A stretch of DNA of 64,000 nucleotides from Aestuariivita sp. Lineage in GTDB: Bacteria > Pseudomonadota > Alphaproteobacteria > Rhodobacterales > Rhodobacteraceae. The notes beneath the pieces are model-generated. The model was not told the origin of the DNA, ran no database searches, and saw only the letters and a list, made by a program, of their open reading frames with translations. Positions 9,078-17,242 of the stretch are shown in pieces. The position numbers were made by a program, and so were the translations under genes. Position 1 is the stretch's first letter. Every line of letters begins with the position of its first letter. Location of the stretch: contig NZ_JAAWWD010000061.1 of assembly GCF_021404545.1 (NCBI RefSeq), positions 62,001 to 126,000 of the forward strand. Reading direction: 5' to 3'.

Positions 9078-10385
9078 ATGACACGTGAGTATCTCAAGAA
9101 AGCGACCCTGACACCGTCGAGCGGGGCCTCGGATGTGCATGACATTGTCCAGGGGATCCTGTCCGATATCGAACAGGGCGGCGATGCCAAGGCCCTCGAA
9201 TATGCCGCCAAGTTCGACAAATACCAGGGCAATGTGATGCTCACGCAAGACGAGATCGAAGCCGCCGCCGCACGTGTGCCAGAGAAGATCAAGGCCGACA
9301 TCCGCTTTTCGCACGCCAACGTGAAACGCTTTGCAGAGGCGCAGAAGGCCACCCTCAAAAGCGTTGAGGTCGAGGTCGTGCCAGGCATGATCGCCGGGCA
9401 GAAGACGATCCCGGTCGATGCGGCAGGCTGCTATGTGCCCGGTGGGCGCTATAGCCACATCGCCAGCGCCATCATGACGGTGACCACGGCCAAGGTCGCG
9501 GGCTGCAATCACATCGTTGCCTGTTCCCCGCCACGGCCCGGCGTGGGGATCGCGCCAGCGATCGTATACGCCGCCCATATTTGCGGCGCGGACAGGATCA
9601 TGGCCATGGGCGGTGTCCAAGGGGTGGCCGCGATGACCTTTGGGCTTTTTGGCTTGCCGAAGGCCAACATCCTTGTCGGTCCCGGAAACCAGTTCGTGGC
9701 CGAGGCCAAGCGTATTCTGTTTGGCCGCGTGGGCATCGACATGATCGCGGGCCCGACCGACAGCCTGATCCTCGCCGACAAGAGCGCCGATCCGATGGTG
9801 GTGGCCACCGATCTCGTGGGACAGGCCGAGCATGGCTATAACTCCCCGGTCTGGCTGGTGACTGATGACCGGTCCTTGGCCGAGGAGGTGATGCAGCTTG
9901 TGCCCACGCTCATCGACGCGCTGCCCGAGGTCAATTGCGACAACGCCACCAGGGCCTGGCGCGATTATGCCGAGGTGATCGTGTGTGCGGACCGCGATGA
10001 GATGGCCGCAACCTCGGACGAATATGCGCCCGAGCATCTGACGGTGATGGCCGAAGATCTCGATTGGTGGCTCGAACGTTTGTCGTGCTACGGCTCGCTC
10101 TTTCTGGGCGAAGAGACCACGGTGGCCTTCGGCGACAAGGCCTCCGGGACAAACCATGTGCTGCCGACCTCGCGCGCTGCGACCTATACGGGCGGGTTGT
10201 CTGTGCACAAATACATGAAGATCGTCACCTGGCAACGCTCGACCCGCGAAGGCGCCAAGCCGATTGCCGAAGCCACGGCGCGTATTTCCCGGCTTGAGGG
10301 TATGGAAGGGCACGCGCGCACGGCCGATATCCGGCTGGCCAAGTTCTTTCCCAGTGAAACCTTCGATCTGAGCGCCGAGGATTAA
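9078..10385 (+). CDS. hpsN: Histidinol-dehydrogenase-like enzyme, probable DHPS 3-dehydrogenase (HpsN type)
   Basis: The 435-aa protein belongs to the HisD superfamily: QAEHG near residue 250, APEHL near 316 and SGTNHVLPT near 356 match its catalytic and zinc-site regions. It sits beside a TRAP transporter and sulfolactate sulfo-lyase genes, not his genes. This is the setting of HpsN, which oxidises (R)-2,3-dihydroxypropane-1-sulfonate twice with NAD+ to (R)-sulfolactate. The assignment to HpsN rather than HisD rests on context and on the departure from HisD around TYTGGLSVHKYMKIVTW. It starts 12 nt after the permease stop. Confidence 0.8.
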   Translation: MTREYLKKATLTPSSGASDVHDIVQGILSDIEQGGDAKALEYAAKFDKYQGNVMLTQDEIEAAAARVPEKIKADIRFSHANVKRFAEAQKATLKSVEVEVVPGMIAGQKTIPVDAAGCYVPGGRYSHIASAIMTVTTAKVAGCNHIVACSPPRPGVGIAPAIVYAAHICGADRIMAMGGVQGVAAMTFGLFGLPKANILVGPGNQFVAEAKRILFGRVGIDMIAGPTDSLILADKSADPMVVATDLVGQAEHGYNSPVWLVTDDRSLAEEVMQLVPTLIDALPEVNCDNATRAWRDYAEVIVCADRDEMAATSDEYAPEHLTVMAEDLDWWLERLSCYGSLFLGEETTVAFGDKASGTNHVLPTSRAATYTGGLSVHKYMKIVTWQRSTREGAKPIAEATARISRLEGMEGHARTADIRLAKFFPSETFDLSAED

Positions 10386-10388
10386 CCG

Positions 10389-11147
10389 ATGCGTGCCAGT
10401 TGGCGGCCAGATCTGACCGGCCATGTGGCTGTGGTGACCGGGGCAAGCTCTGGCCTGGGGCGCCGGGCGGCGCTGGCCTTGTCCGAGGCGGGGGCCTCGG
10501 TGATCGGTGTAGCGCGGCGGGCAGAGGCGTTGGCCTGCTTGCAGGCAGAGGCCCGAGGGCCGGTTCACGCGTTGCCATGCGATCTGACCGACCGCGATGG
10601 ATTGGCCGATCTGGCCGCGACCTGTGCTGCGCCCTTTGGTGCGCCCGATATCGTGGTCCATGCCGCAGGCATCAACACGCGTGAGTCGGCCGATGCGGTC
10701 ACACAGGAGGGTTGGGATGTCACGCTGGGGCTTAACCTCGCGGTGCCGTTCTTTCTCTCCCAACATCTGGTCGCGGGCATGAAGGCCAAGCGGTGGGGGC
10801 GCATCGTGACTTTCGCCTCGCTGCAATCCTGTCGCGCCTTCCCGGGCGGGGTGAGCTATGGGGCTTCCAAGGGTGGCATCGCCCAGCTTACCCGGGCCAT
10901 GGCCGAAGCCTGGTCGGGCGACGGGATCATGGTCAACGCCATCGGTCCGGGCTTTTTCCGGACCGAGCTGACAGCGGCGGTGTTCGATGATCCCGAGCGC
11001 GCGGCGCGCAATGCCGCCCAGACCTGTATCGGGCGCAACGGCGAACCCGAAGACATCGACGGACCTCTGCTGTTCTTCTGCTCGGACGCGTCCGGCTATG
11101 TCACCGGTCAGGTGCTTATGGTCGACGGGGGGTTCACGGCGAAATGA
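10389..11147 (+). CDS. hpsO: Short-chain dehydrogenase/reductase, candidate DHPS 2-dehydrogenase (HpsO type)
   Basis: The 252-aa classical SDR has the cofactor motif TGASSGLG at residues 17-24, a catalytic serine in ASLQS, and YGASK with the Tyr near residue 157 and the Lys four later. It lies 3 nt after hpsN and overlaps the next gene by ATGA. In DHPS clusters an SDR and a zinc alcohol dehydrogenase (HpsO/HpsP) are thought to interconvert DHPS enantiomers through the 2-keto form. The gene symbol follows that precedent and is inferred from position. Confidence 0.65.
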   Translation: MRASWRPDLTGHVAVVTGASSGLGRRAALALSEAGASVIGVARRAEALACLQAEARGPVHALPCDLTDRDGLADLAATCAAPFGAPDIVVHAAGINTRESADAVTQEGWDVTLGLNLAVPFFLSQHLVAGMKAKRWGRIVTFASLQSCRAFPGGVSYGASKGGIAQLTRAMAEAWSGDGIMVNAIGPGFFRTELTAAVFDDPERAARNAAQTCIGRNGEPEDIDGPLLFFCSDASGYVTGQVLMVDGGFTAK

Positions 11148-12130
11148 AGGCATTGGTTTACACCGGCCCCGAAGAGCTTGCCTATCGCGATGCGCCGGAT
11201 CCGGCAGCCGATAAGACGCACCCTCTTATCCGCATCGACAGCGTGGGGATCTGTGGCTCGGACATGCATGCCTATCTTGGCCATGACGACCGCCGCCCGG
11301 CCCCTCTGATCCTGGGGCACGAGGGGGCCGGCACCGTTGTCGGCGGGCCCCGCGATGGCCAGCGCGTGACGATCAATCCGCTGGTCACATGCGGGATCTG
11401 CCGCGCCTGCAAGAGCGGTCGCGACAACCTCTGTACGACCCGCCAGATCATCTCCATGCCGCCGCGCCAGGGCGCTTTTGCACAATATGTCGCCATGCCT
11501 GACCGCAATCTGGTTGCGGTGCCGGATGACTGCCCTCTTGAAAAGGCCGCATTGGCCGAACCCATCGCGGTGTCCTGGCATGCGATCCGCCTGGGCCTTG
11601 AGGCCGTGCCCCGGGACATGACCGAGACCGCGCTTGTGATCGGCGGAGGCGCCATTGGTGTCGCAGCCGCACTCAGCCTGTTGGCGCAGGGCGTGACAGA
11701 GGTGACATTGGTCGATCCCAACCCGCTGCGCCGCAGCTATCTCGGGCTTGAGGCGGGCTATGCCGTCGCGGCACCGGAGGATGTGGAGGGTCGGTTCTTC
11801 GATATCACGGTCGATGCGGTTGGATTTGATGCGACCCGGGCCACGGCAGCGGCCACCACCCATCCGGGCGGCGTCATCCTGCATATCGGTCTCGGTGGCG
11901 GTCATGCCGGGCTGGATATCCGGCGCATGACCCTGCAAGAGATCACCTTTATCGGGACCTATACCTATACCGCCCGGGATTTCCGTGACACCTGCACGGC
12001 GATGTTTGACGGCCGTCTCGGGCCGCTCGACTGGACCGAGACCCGTCCGCTGTCCGAAGGCGCCCGTGCCTTCAGCGATATCCGTTCGGGCCGCATCGCC
12101 GCGCCCAAGATCCTTCTTAAACCACAGTAA
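11144..12130 (+). CDS. hpsP: Zinc-dependent alcohol dehydrogenase, candidate DHPS 2-dehydrogenase (HpsP type)
   Basis: The 328-aa medium-chain dehydrogenase has catalytic-zinc residues C37 (in GICGSD) and GHE at 58-60, and a complete structural-zinc lobe C83-C86-C89-C97. The Rossmann motif is GGGAIGVAAA, near residue 165. It overlaps the SDR by four bases. Paired with that SDR it could oxidise and reduce C2 of DHPS, letting HpsN use both enantiomers. A sorbitol- or threonine-dehydrogenase-like role cannot be excluded from sequence alone. Confidence 0.65.
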   Translation: MKALVYTGPEELAYRDAPDPAADKTHPLIRIDSVGICGSDMHAYLGHDDRRPAPLILGHEGAGTVVGGPRDGQRVTINPLVTCGICRACKSGRDNLCTTRQIISMPPRQGAFAQYVAMPDRNLVAVPDDCPLEKAALAEPIAVSWHAIRLGLEAVPRDMTETALVIGGGAIGVAAALSLLAQGVTEVTLVDPNPLRRSYLGLEAGYAVAAPEDVEGRFFDITVDAVGFDATRATAAATTHPGGVILHIGLGGGHAGLDIRRMTLQEITFIGTYTYTARDFRDTCTAMFDGRLGPLDWTETRPLSEGARAFSDIRSGRIAAPKILLKPQ

Positions 12131-12142
12131 CCGGAGACATCG

Positions 12143-12448
12143 ATGTCCAATCCATCCCCCAACGAGGTGCCGCACCTGCTCGTGCACGAAGCCGCCGACA
12201 ACGTGGGCGTTGTCGTGGTCGAGGGCCTGACCGCTGGCACAGACATGCTGTGCTGCATCACGCATGACAACTCGACCTTCCGCCTGACGGCGGGCGCCGA
12301 TGTGCCGATCGGACACAAGATCGCGCTCAAGGACCTCAAGGACGGCGACACGGCAATCAAATACGGCGCCGATATTGGAAAGATCATCGCCGATATCCCG
12401 CAGGGCAGCCATGTCCACACCCACAATTGCAAGACCAAACGCTGGTAA
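12143..12448 (+). CDS. suyA: (R)-Sulfolactate sulfo-lyase small subunit SuyA
   Basis: The 101-aa SAF-domain protein resembles the N-terminal part of altronate/galactarate dehydratases, encoded as a separate subunit. Characteristic stretches are [15 protein letters not shown] and the HNCKTKRW tail. It pairs with the large subunit starting 11 nt downstream. SuyAB cleaves (R)-sulfolactate to pyruvate and sulfite. The sulfonate context separates it from the UxaA-type sugar-acid dehydratases. Confidence 0.85.
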   Translation: MSNPSPNEVPHLLVHEAADNVGVVVVEGLTAGTDMLCCITHDNSTFRLTAGADVPIGHKIALKDLKDGDTAIKYGADIGKIIADIPQGSHVHTHNCKTKRW

Positions 12449-12459
12449 GGAGAGCCGAC

Positions 12460-13638
12460 ATGTCGAAGTATTCAAACATGACCTTTATGGGCTACCGCCG
12501 CGAAAATGGCCGGGTCGGCGTGCGCAACCACGTCATCATCTTGCCCGTGGACGATATCTCCAACGCGGCCTGCGAAGCGGTCGCCAACAACGTCAAGGGC
12601 ACGCTGGCGCTGCCGCACGCCTATGGCCGCCTTCAGTTCGGCGAAGACCTCGATCTGCATTTCCGCACAATGATTGGCACCGGCGCAAACCCCAACGTGC
12701 ACTCGGTTGTCGTGATCGGTATCGAACCCGGCTGGACCAGGCGCATCGCCGATGGCATCCGCGAAACCGGCAAGGAGGTGGCTGAATTCTCGATCGAACA
12801 GAAGGGCGATTTCGAGACGATCCGCGCCGCGTCCTGGGCCGCGAAGGACTTTGTCCACAAAGCCACCGAGGTGCAGCGCGAGGAATGCTCGGTCAACGAG
12901 CTTTGGGTCTCCACCAAATGCGGAGAGAGCGACACAACCACCGGGCTGGGCTCGTGTCCGACCGTGGGCAATATGTATGACAAGCTGCTGCCCGAAGGGA
13001 TCACCGGCTTTTTCGGCGAAACCTCGGAGATTACCGGGGCCGAGCATATCTGCCAAAAACGCGCGATCAACGAGGAGGTTGGTGCGCGGTGGTACAAGAT
13101 GTGGAAGGCCTATCAGGACGATGTGATCTTTGCCCATCAGACCGATGACCTCAGCGACAGCCAGCCGACCAAGGGCAATATCGAGGGCGGACTGACGACA
13201 ATCGAAGAAAAGGCCCTGGGCAACCTCGAGAAGATCGGGCGCACGTCACAGTATATCGATATTCTGGGCCCTGCCGAGATGCCCAAGGCGGGCAACGGCC
13301 TCTATTTCATGGACAGCTCGTCGGCGGCCGCCGAATGCGTGACGCTGATGGCGGCGGGCGGTGCCGTGATCCATACGTTTCCCACCGGGCAAGGCAATGT
13401 GGTCGGCAACCCAATCGTGCCAGTGATCAAGATCACCGCGAATCCGCGCACGGTGCGCACCATGGGCGAACATGTCGATGTCGATGTCTCGGGCATCCTG
13501 CGCCGCGATCAGACCATCGACGAGGCGGGAGACGCGCTGATCGAGATGATCCGACGCACCGCCAATGGCCGTCACACGGCCGCCGAAGCGCTGGGACATC
13601 GGGAGTTTTCGATGACAAAACTCTATCGCAGCGCTTGA
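12460..13638 (+). CDS. suyB: (R)-Sulfolactate sulfo-lyase large subunit SuyB
   Basis: The 392-aa catalytic subunit is of the UxaA/GarD superfamily. It opens [17 protein letters not shown], the standard N-terminus of these enzymes, and has conserved cysteines in [19 protein letters not shown] around residues 152-170, a likely metal-site region. The start at 12460 follows GGAGAG; an upstream in-frame ATG at 12427 lies inside suyA and is rejected. With SuyA it yields pyruvate for growth and sulfite. No sulfite dehydrogenase or sulfite exporter gene is in the window. Confidence 0.85.
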   Translation: MSKYSNMTFMGYRRENGRVGVRNHVIILPVDDISNAACEAVANNVKGTLALPHAYGRLQFGEDLDLHFRTMIGTGANPNVHSVVVIGIEPGWTRRIADGIRETGKEVAEFSIEQKGDFETIRAASWAAKDFVHKATEVQREECSVNELWVSTKCGESDTTTGLGSCPTVGNMYDKLLPEGITGFFGETSEITGAEHICQKRAINEEVGARWYKMWKAYQDDVIFAHQTDDLSDSQPTKGNIEGGLTTIEEKALGNLEKIGRTSQYIDILGPAEMPKAGNGLYFMDSSSAAAECVTLMAAGGAVIHTFPTGQGNVVGNPIVPVIKITANPRTVRTMGEHVDVDVSGILRRDQTIDEAGDALIEMIRRTANGRHTAAEALGHREFSMTKLYRSA

Positions 13639-13648
13639 TAGGACCCAA

Positions 13649-13677
13649 GGAGCGGCTCACTTGGCGTGGGCTGCTCC
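13649..13677 (+). other. Hairpin between suyB and the comC-type gene
   Basis: GGAGCGGC (13649-13656) pairs with GCTGCTCC (13670-13677), with one G-U pair and a 13-nt loop, just after the suyB stop. It could be an RNA-stability or attenuation element; no U-tract follows. Confidence 0.35.
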
Positions 13678-13704
13678 CGCCATCCGCAGGAAGATTCACG
13701 CCCT

Positions 13705-14718
13705 ATGGCCGAGACCAAGCATCTCTCTTTGGCAGACGCGCACGCCTTGCTTGGCGCGGTGTTCCGCGGTGCCGGGCTGTCGGAGATGGCCGCTGCCTCG
13801 GTAGCCCGCGCCCTCGTGGCCGCCGAGGCAGAGGGACAGACGGGCCATGGCTTTGCGCGTATCGCGGATTATGTCGCGCAGGCGCGCTCGGGCAAGGTCA
13901 ATCCGCGCGCCCAGATCACGGTCCACGCACGGGGACCTGCATCGTTACATGTCGACGCGGATCTGGGCTTTGCTTACCCGGCGCTCGACAGGGCTTTCGA
14001 CGCCCTTGTACCCTTGGCGCGCGAAATGGGCATTGCCGTCGTCGCCTTGTCAAATTCGCACCATTGCGGCGCGCTTTCGGTGCAAGTCGACCGCATTGCC
14101 CAGGCAGGACTGATCGGTCTGATGGTCGCCAATACGCCCAAGGCCATTGCACCGTGGGGTGCGAAACACGCGGTGTTCGGCACAAATCCGATCGCCTTTG
14201 CAACGCCCTGTGACGACGGTCCACCGCTGGTCATGGACCTGTCGCTGTCAAAGGTGGCGCGCGGCAAAGTGATGGCCGCCAAGAAAAGCGGCAGGAACAT
14301 TCCCGAAGGTTGGGCGCTCGATAGCAAGGGCGAGCCGACCACCGATCCAGACGCGGCCCTAGCAGGCACCATGATCCCGATTGGTCAAGCCAAGGGCACT
14401 GCGCTCGCGCTGATGGTGGAACTGCTCGCCGCCGCCTTTAGCGGCAGCGCGTTCAGCCATGAGGCGGGGTCTTTCTTTTCAGCGGATGGGCCAGCGCCGC
14501 GCGTGGGCCAGACACTTATCGCCATCAACCCAGCCCCGCAAAGCGATTACGCAAAGCGTGTCACCCAGATCTTGACCGAGATCACAGGCATGGAGGGCGC
14601 CCGCCTGCCCGGGGCCCGCAGACAGGCCGCCATCGCAGTGGCCCGGACACACGGGTTGAGTGTCCCTGCCCCGCTTTTCGACGCGGCGCGGGCGCTGGCC
14701 CAAGCGAGCCCGCCATGA
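13705..14718 (+). CDS. comC: Malate/L-lactate dehydrogenase-family enzyme, probable (R)-sulfolactate dehydrogenase (ComC type)
   Basis: The 337-aa member of the type-2 malate/lactate dehydrogenase family has EAEGQTGHGFARI near residues 40-52, the catalytic-His region SNSHHCG near 115, and FGTNPIAFATP. The family includes ComC, which interconverts (R)-sulfolactate and sulfopyruvate with NAD(P). Next to SuyAB it may racemise sulfolactate together with an (S)-specific dehydrogenase encoded elsewhere. The start at 13705 is chosen for the AGGAAG site upstream. Another 2-hydroxy acid substrate is possible. Confidence 0.75.
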   Translation: MAETKHLSLADAHALLGAVFRGAGLSEMAAASVARALVAAEAEGQTGHGFARIADYVAQARSGKVNPRAQITVHARGPASLHVDADLGFAYPALDRAFDALVPLAREMGIAVVALSNSHHCGALSVQVDRIAQAGLIGLMVANTPKAIAPWGAKHAVFGTNPIAFATPCDDGPPLVMDLSLSKVARGKVMAAKKSGRNIPEGWALDSKGEPTTDPDAALAGTMIPIGQAKGTALALMVELLAAAFSGSAFSHEAGSFFSADGPAPRVGQTLIAINPAPQSDYAKRVTQILTEITGMEGARLPGARRQAAIAVARTHGLSVPAPLFDAARALAQASPP

Positions 14719-14769
14719 TGTGCGGCAATACTGAACCCCTATGCCGGGGAGGCTTTCGGTGCAAACCGA

Positions 14770-14789
14770 CAGCCGGTCCGCTCCGGCTG
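14770..14789 (+). other. Hairpin upstream of the universal stress protein gene
   Basis: CAGCCGG (14770-14776) and CCGGCTG (14783-14789) form a perfect 7-bp stem with a 6-nt loop in the 93-nt gap between the comC-type gene and the usp gene. No U-tract follows, so read-through into usp remains possible. Confidence 0.4.
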
Positions 14790-14811
14790 ATCCTGCAATG
14801 GAGACCTTGTC

Positions 14812-15219
14812 ATGCCCACGTCGATTCTCATTCCGGTTGCCATCGACCACGAACCTCTGGTCGATGCGAAAATCGCCACCGCCCGCCGGATGCTTGACCG
14901 GCAGGGGCGGATCACGCTTCTCACCGTGCTTGAGGCCATTCCCGGCTTTACCGCCGAATTTGTGACGGTTAAGTCGGAAAACCACCTCACGGCAAAGGTC
15001 ATGGCCAATCTTAAATCCGCCGCCGGAGATGCCACCGACATCGATTGCAGAGTCACCACCGGCAAGCCCGGTATCCGTATCAGCGAGGTCGCCAAGGAGA
15101 TCGGCGCCGATCTGATCATCGTGGGGGCACACCACCCCTCGGCGATGGAGTACTTCCTGGGCTCCACCGCGTCGCGCGTCGCGCGCCGTGCCCCTTGTTC
15201 GGTGCTGATCCAGCGCTGA
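14812..15219 (+). CDS. Universal stress protein, UspA family
   Basis: The 135-aa single-domain UspA-type protein starts MPTSILIPVAIDHEPL and ends SRVARRAPCSVLIQ. The nucleotide-binding loop VGAHHPSAMEYFLGSTA has G at the first and last positions, but His where the second glycine of G-2x-G-9x-G(S/T) is usual, so ATP binding may be altered. It is downstream of the sulfonate genes with a hairpin between. Similar usp genes often follow TRAP operons, but the function is unknown. Confidence 0.85.
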   Translation: MPTSILIPVAIDHEPLVDAKIATARRMLDRQGRITLLTVLEAIPGFTAEFVTVKSENHLTAKVMANLKSAAGDATDIDCRVTTGKPGIRISEVAKEIGADLIIVGAHHPSAMEYFLGSTASRVARRAPCSVLIQR

Positions 15220-15335
15220 CACGGTCAATGGCCCTCGGACCGGCCCCCTCTGGCGTGCCGACCGGCAGATAAGACCTGTTTTGATTGCGGCCTGCGCCAT
15301 GGCCGGCTCGTTGTCGTCTTGCCGACACAAAGGGG

Positions 15336-16193
15336 CTAGCGGCGGGCGGCTTCGGTTCGGTTCCTGACCCCCAGTCTTTTGAGGATCGCGCTGACATGCA
15401 GCTTGACCGTGCCTTCCGAAATGCCAAGGTTCTCTGCGATTTTTCTATTTGACGCGCCGTTGCGCACGAATGTCAGTATTTCAGCCTGGCGCTTGGTCAG
15501 GGGGGGTGCGCCCTCAGAGGGGGGCAAAGGCGCGCTGGTTGCTGTCGATGCGACCAGCCCGCGCGTCGCCAGGAGCGCCTTTTCAAATGTGCCGAACCTG
15601 TCGGATAACAGCGCGATCTGCGCGGCGACCTCACTCTGGTTACTGCTGTCCACCTCTTGGATAGCCGCCACAATGTCCCGCAAGGCGGCCAAGGGGGCGG
15701 CGAGATCCTGTGCCGCGATATAGCTGAACCGGCCTTCGGCAACTTCGCTGCGGCGGGCCTCGGACAACGCGCGTTCGAGCGCATCCAACGCTTCGCGGCG
15801 ATCGGTGATATCCAGCGCGACACCGTCCCAGATCACCGCGCCATCCGCCTCCTGCCGTGGTTGGCCGAGCGAGCGCACCCAGCGGTATCCGCCGCCGGGT
15901 GATTCGACCCGCACTTCGATATCCAAAGGCGTCAGATCGCGGGCGGAACGCTCGAGCGCGCCGACAAATCCGGCGCGGTCGTCCGGGTGGACCCAACCAT
16001 GGTCCACCGCATCGGCTTTCATAAGCTCCTCGGGGTTCAGACCAAACGAGTTACGAACCCCGGAACTGACATAAATATAACGGTATTTTCCACTTGCGGT
16101 GCGCATCCGCTGCATCGTGTGACCGGGAAACCGATCAGCCAAAAGATCGGCGACATCGGGCGTGCGTGCGACGGGGGCATTCTCATCTGACAT
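15336..16193 (-). CDS. PAS-domain LuxR-family transcriptional regulator
   Basis: The 285-aa protein has an N-terminal PAS domain (about residues 25-135, ending WDGVALDITDRREAL), a helical linker (~140-215) and a C-terminal LuxR helix-turn-helix (229-285; LTKRQAEILTFVRNGASNRK). It has no receiver or autoinducer domain, so it probably senses a small ligand or redox state through PAS. The start at 16193 is chosen because the PAS architecture begins there; a longer upstream frame would run into the divergent promoter. It is divergent from the DUF849/TRAP operon and is the obvious candidate regulator. Confidence 0.85.
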   Translation of the reverse strand: MSDENAPVARTPDVADLLADRFPGHTMQRMRTASGKYRYIYVSSGVRNSFGLNPEELMKADAVDHGWVHPDDRAGFVGALERSARDLTPLDIEVRVESPGGGYRWVRSLGQPRQEADGAVIWDGVALDITDRREALDALERALSEARRSEVAEGRFSYIAAQDLAAPLAALRDIVAAIQEVDSSNQSEVAAQIALLSDRFGTFEKALLATRGLVASTATSAPLPPSEGAPPLTKRQAEILTFVRNGASNRKIAENLGISEGTVKLHVSAILKRLGVRNRTEAARR

Positions 16194-16199
16194 AGTACT

Positions 16200-16243
16200 A
16201 AAGTTATATAAGTTATGGCAAAATGCAACTATGATATAACTTT
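16200..16243. promoter_or_regulatory. AT-rich repeat cluster in the divergent promoter of the DUF849 operon
   Basis: AAGTTAT occurs twice on the plus strand (16201-16207, 16210-16216) and once inverted (ATAACTT, 16236-16242). The wider arms AAAGTTATAT and ATATAACTTT are perfect inverted repeats. The AT-rich stretch stands out in GC-rich DNA between the PAS-LuxR gene and the enzyme operon, and may be the regulator's binding site and promoter. Confidence 0.5.
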
Positions 16244-16311
16244 TTATATGACTTTTTCCCTGTTCGGGATATACCCGGCAGCATTCGGGCCATCCGAAAC
16301 GGGAGGACACC

Positions 16312-17211
16312 TTGGAAAAAATCATCATCGAAGCGCGTGTCAACGAACTGGCAACACGGCGTGGCAATCCGCATGTCCCGTTCCTGCCGAACGAGATCAT
16401 CGCGGATGCCAAAGCCTGCTATGACCAAGGCGCATCCGTCTTTCATTATCACGGGCGGACTGCCGATGGTGACCCGGAACACGCGGCCGAGTTTTATCTG
16501 GAAACCAACGCCGGTATCCGGGCGCAGTCGGATATCCTGATCCACCCCACCCTCGGCTATGTGGCCAATGACACCGATGCGATGAGCCGTTTTGCCGCCA
16601 TCGAAGAAATGATGAAATCCGCCGAAACCGCGCCGGATTTCGCGCCGATGGATACAGGCAGCGTGAATGTCGACTGGTGGAACCCGCAAGACGGCAAATA
16701 CGACACCACCGAGCTGATCTACAAGAACTCCACCGGGACGCTGATGCATTTTGCCGAGCGGATCAAGCATCACGGGCTGAAACCCTATCTGGTAAGCTGG
16801 AACGTGAGTTTCACGCGCCAGATCGAACAATTCCTGAAAATGGGCGTGCTGAGCGACCCCGCCTATATCTGCTTTTGCATGACCGACGAGATTATCTTTG
16901 CCGGTCATCCCGGAACCGAGGCGGGGCTGAATGCCCACACCGCATTCCTGCCGCAGGGGTTCGACTGCGTCTGGACGGTCGTGAACTACAAAGGCGACCT
17001 GTTCGAGTTGACCGAAAAGATCATCCGGGAAGGCGGTCATATCTCCGTCGGGCTGGGCGATTACGCCTATATGGATGGCGCGCGGCACCTCACCAATGCC
17101 GAGGTGATTGCCAAGGTCGCGGCCCAGGCTCGGGCCCTGGGGCGTGAACCCGCCACCGTCGCCGAAACCCGCACCATTCTCGACATGCCAAAAATCAAAA
17201 TCGCGGCCTGA
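16312..17211 (+). CDS. DUF849/BKACE-like (beta-keto acid cleavage) protein with altered signature
   Basis: The 299-aa protein of the DUF849 family starts at TTG behind GGGAGG. Members condense a beta-keto acid with acetyl-CoA to give acetoacetate and a new CoA thioester. HYHGR (H45, H47) matches two zinc ligands. The later family signature, normally VRVGLEDN, reads HISVGLGDY here (S245, G249): the catalytic arginine and the zinc-ligand glutamate appear replaced, while D250 remains. The reaction may therefore differ from classical BKACE. It is first in an operon with a TRAP transporter and four other genes. Confidence 0.75.
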   Translation: MEKIIIEARVNELATRRGNPHVPFLPNEIIADAKACYDQGASVFHYHGRTADGDPEHAAEFYLETNAGIRAQSDILIHPTLGYVANDTDAMSRFAAIEEMMKSAETAPDFAPMDTGSVNVDWWNPQDGKYDTTELIYKNSTGTLMHFAERIKHHGLKPYLVSWNVSFTRQIEQFLKMGVLSDPAYICFCMTDEIIFAGHPGTEAGLNAHTAFLPQGFDCVWTVVNYKGDLFELTEKIIREGGHISVGLGDYAYMDGARHLTNAEVIAKVAAQARALGREPATVAETRTILDMPKIKIAA

Positions 17212-17242
17212 AGGCCGCATATCATTCCATAGGGAGGAAAAC

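Noticed and set aside
9078-10385. Histidine biosynthesis hisD
   Set aside because: The family matches, but the gene sits in a TRAP/SuyAB operon with no other his genes, so the HpsN-type DHPS dehydrogenase assignment fits better.
12143-13638. Altronate or galactarate dehydratase (UxaA/GarD) in two parts
   Set aside because: The separate small SAF subunit plus large subunit next to sulfolactate and DHPS genes matches SuyAB; no hexuronate genes are present.
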